Shown: in pieces, positions 63,201 to 64,000 of the stretch
Layout of the letters: each line of letters starts with the position of its first letter
Position numbering within the stretch: position 1 is the stretch's first letter
Notes under the pieces: model-generated
What the model was told of the DNA's origin: nothing
What the model saw: the letters and a program-made list of their open reading frames with translations, nothing else
The model's database searches: none
Translations under genes and position numbers: made by a program
NCBI GenBank assembly: GCA_964247055.1
Contig: OZ176052.1
Location: 8,184,001-8,248,000 of the forward strand
Reading direction: 5' to 3'
Origin: Paragordius varius
Lineage: Eukaryota > Nematomorpha
DNA length: 64,000 bases

Positions 63201-63734
63201 AATTACAGTTTATATTGCATGATATATAATTTTTCAATAATTTACGATGTATTGTAGGTATATGAAATTTATTTATATTAAACAATTGGTTGATAATCCA
63301 TCAACCATTTTATTTATGCGCCATTATATTGAATTCTTTGGCTATAAATATTATTTTGTGACCACTTAGAATGGTCAAATGTTGGATAATCTGCACGGTG
63401 AAATGGAACCACATTCAGATAATTTTCATGCGAATTCAAATCGTATAAATGGGAAAGAATCTTTTTTGTTGGGTAATCCCGTCATTCAACGCATTAAGGT
63501 CATCATGTCGCTCGGTTTATTGATCGTTCACATTCATTCCCGATTTTTCTTGAGTTATTACAAATCTTCGTCACATCCCATGGCCAGTAGATTGGGTTGG
63601 ACTGCAACGATACAGAAAAGACTTAATCTCTCATCATTATCCACTCACATGGATAATAACAATAATAAAATTATGATGGGGGAAGGAAAGTCTTTAACAC
63701 CTTCTGGATCACTCTTTATATTTTTGGTGACCAG
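60259..63734 (+). CDS. HMGCR: HMG-CoA reductase, membrane domain and linker (exons 1-5, partial)
   Basis: HMG-CoA reductase makes mevalonate, the committed step of isoprenoid synthesis, in the ER membrane. Exons: 60259-60550, 60622-61044, 61813-61919, 62342-62803 and 63370-63734; they join in phase to about 550 residues, and the last ends at a GTGAAA donor. Seen: [20 protein letters not shown] (first helix), [96 protein letters not shown] and [20 protein letters not shown], the sterol-sensing-domain helices in vertebrate order. The INSIG-contact YIYF is YIYL here, and the lysine of GSK is kept. Two cytosolic loops are much longer than in human: about 50 extra residues before the LGPSFTL helix, and about 190 instead of about 40 before NPVIQRIK. 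The catalytic domain must lie beyond the window. Confidence 0.93.
61337..61727. mobile_element. Family T1 element in HMG-CoA reductase intron 2 (391 bp)
   Basis: Ends TACCATTTACAGTTCAAATT and its exact inverted form, with TA outside each. The left arm has about four and the right arm about five 21-bp units of GGGTGAATTTGAATTGTTTA type. The central 150 bp is shared with the Pumilio intron copy. The 69- and 70-codon frames over the right arm are repeat artefacts. Confidence 0.85.
62035..62300. repeat. hAT-type MITE in HMG-CoA reductase intron 3
   Basis: The left end CAAAGGTGGCCAAGCCAGAC and the right end near GTGCTGAACACCGCT are loose inverted matches. The interior AATAAAATTGATATTACT and GCATTTTACAGTTTTGTG matches the MITEs at 22737 and 55981. 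Target duplication not recognised. Confidence 0.5.
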
Positions 63735-64000
63735 GTGAAATAATTTTTATGCCATTACAGTCTCGTTAATATATTGGTATACGTTTACTCTTTTTTGTAA
63801 CGGAGTAAAATAATTGTATAATGATGGTAAAAAATAGAAGCAATTATGGTTCTATCTCAATATTAATTACTTTTACTTATAAATTATTTCCATGATCAAA
63901 TAATTTTTAACTAATTACGGTTTTTATGGTGAACAGTAAAAATACAAATATGGTTTCATATAGTATATTTTCAGTAAATAATGTTAAAGGGAATGATTTA
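63735..64000 (+). other. HMG-CoA reductase intron 5 (start only)
   Basis: AT-rich sequence following the GTGAAA donor; no acceptor with a following conserved reductase exon is visible before the window ends. Confidence 0.5.

Overview
The window is AT-rich DNA (clearly above 70% A+T by eye) from a bilaterian animal. Evidence: spliceosomal GT-AG introns throughout, and genes with animal-type domain structure, namely Rab11, a Pumilio (PUM/PUF) RNA-binding protein, CLPTM1, an intronless class A-like GPCR and the membrane half of HMG-CoA reductase. I cannot fix the phylum. Low codon complexity, many hAT and long-inverted-repeat elements, and a mix of tiny and ordinary introns would fit an invertebrate such as a flatworm or another fast-evolving lophotrochozoan, but this is a guess.

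Layout. 1-610: 5' part of Rab11 on the minus strand, with four introns of only 22-25 nt. 1060-4625: a dead RTE-like LINE on the minus strand, split by a 1 kb inverted-repeat DNA element. 4900-12620: a transposon graveyard. It holds long-inverted-repeat 'family A' elements, a three-deep nest (family A, then a hAT, then a second hAT) and a decayed array of roughly 315-bp tandem repeats. 13330-32807: a 17-exon Pumilio gene on the plus strand whose first three introns (5.8, 2.9 and 2.5 kb) are filled by MITEs with readable target duplications. 34875-38751: a decayed hAT with an 8-bp target duplication, carrying an inserted element whose terminal inverted repeats are themselves arrays of a 21-bp unit. 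39880-42239: two family A copies. 42621-47471: CLPTM1, 13 exons, the first three introns being 23, 21 and 26 nt. 48600-51570: one doubtful small ORF and more family A/B repeats. 52485-53822: intronless GPCR on the minus strand. 54380-60010: MITEs, a 200-bp palindrome and a roughly 145-bp tandem array. 60259-63734: HMG-CoA reductase exons 1-5 (membrane domain and linker); the catalytic part lies beyond the right edge.

The genes do not form a functional cluster: they are unrelated housekeeping or signalling genes on both strands, separated by repeats. The two most interesting signals are (1) seven frame-restoring introns of 21-26 nt in two conserved genes, next to ordinary introns of 62 nt and up, a strongly bimodal pattern close to the physical minimum for a spliceosome; and (2) a family of TA-flanked elements ending in TACCATTT whose inverted termini are built from 21-bp tandem units, with two sub-families of different unit sequence, the larger showing mirrored order of unit variants in its two arms.
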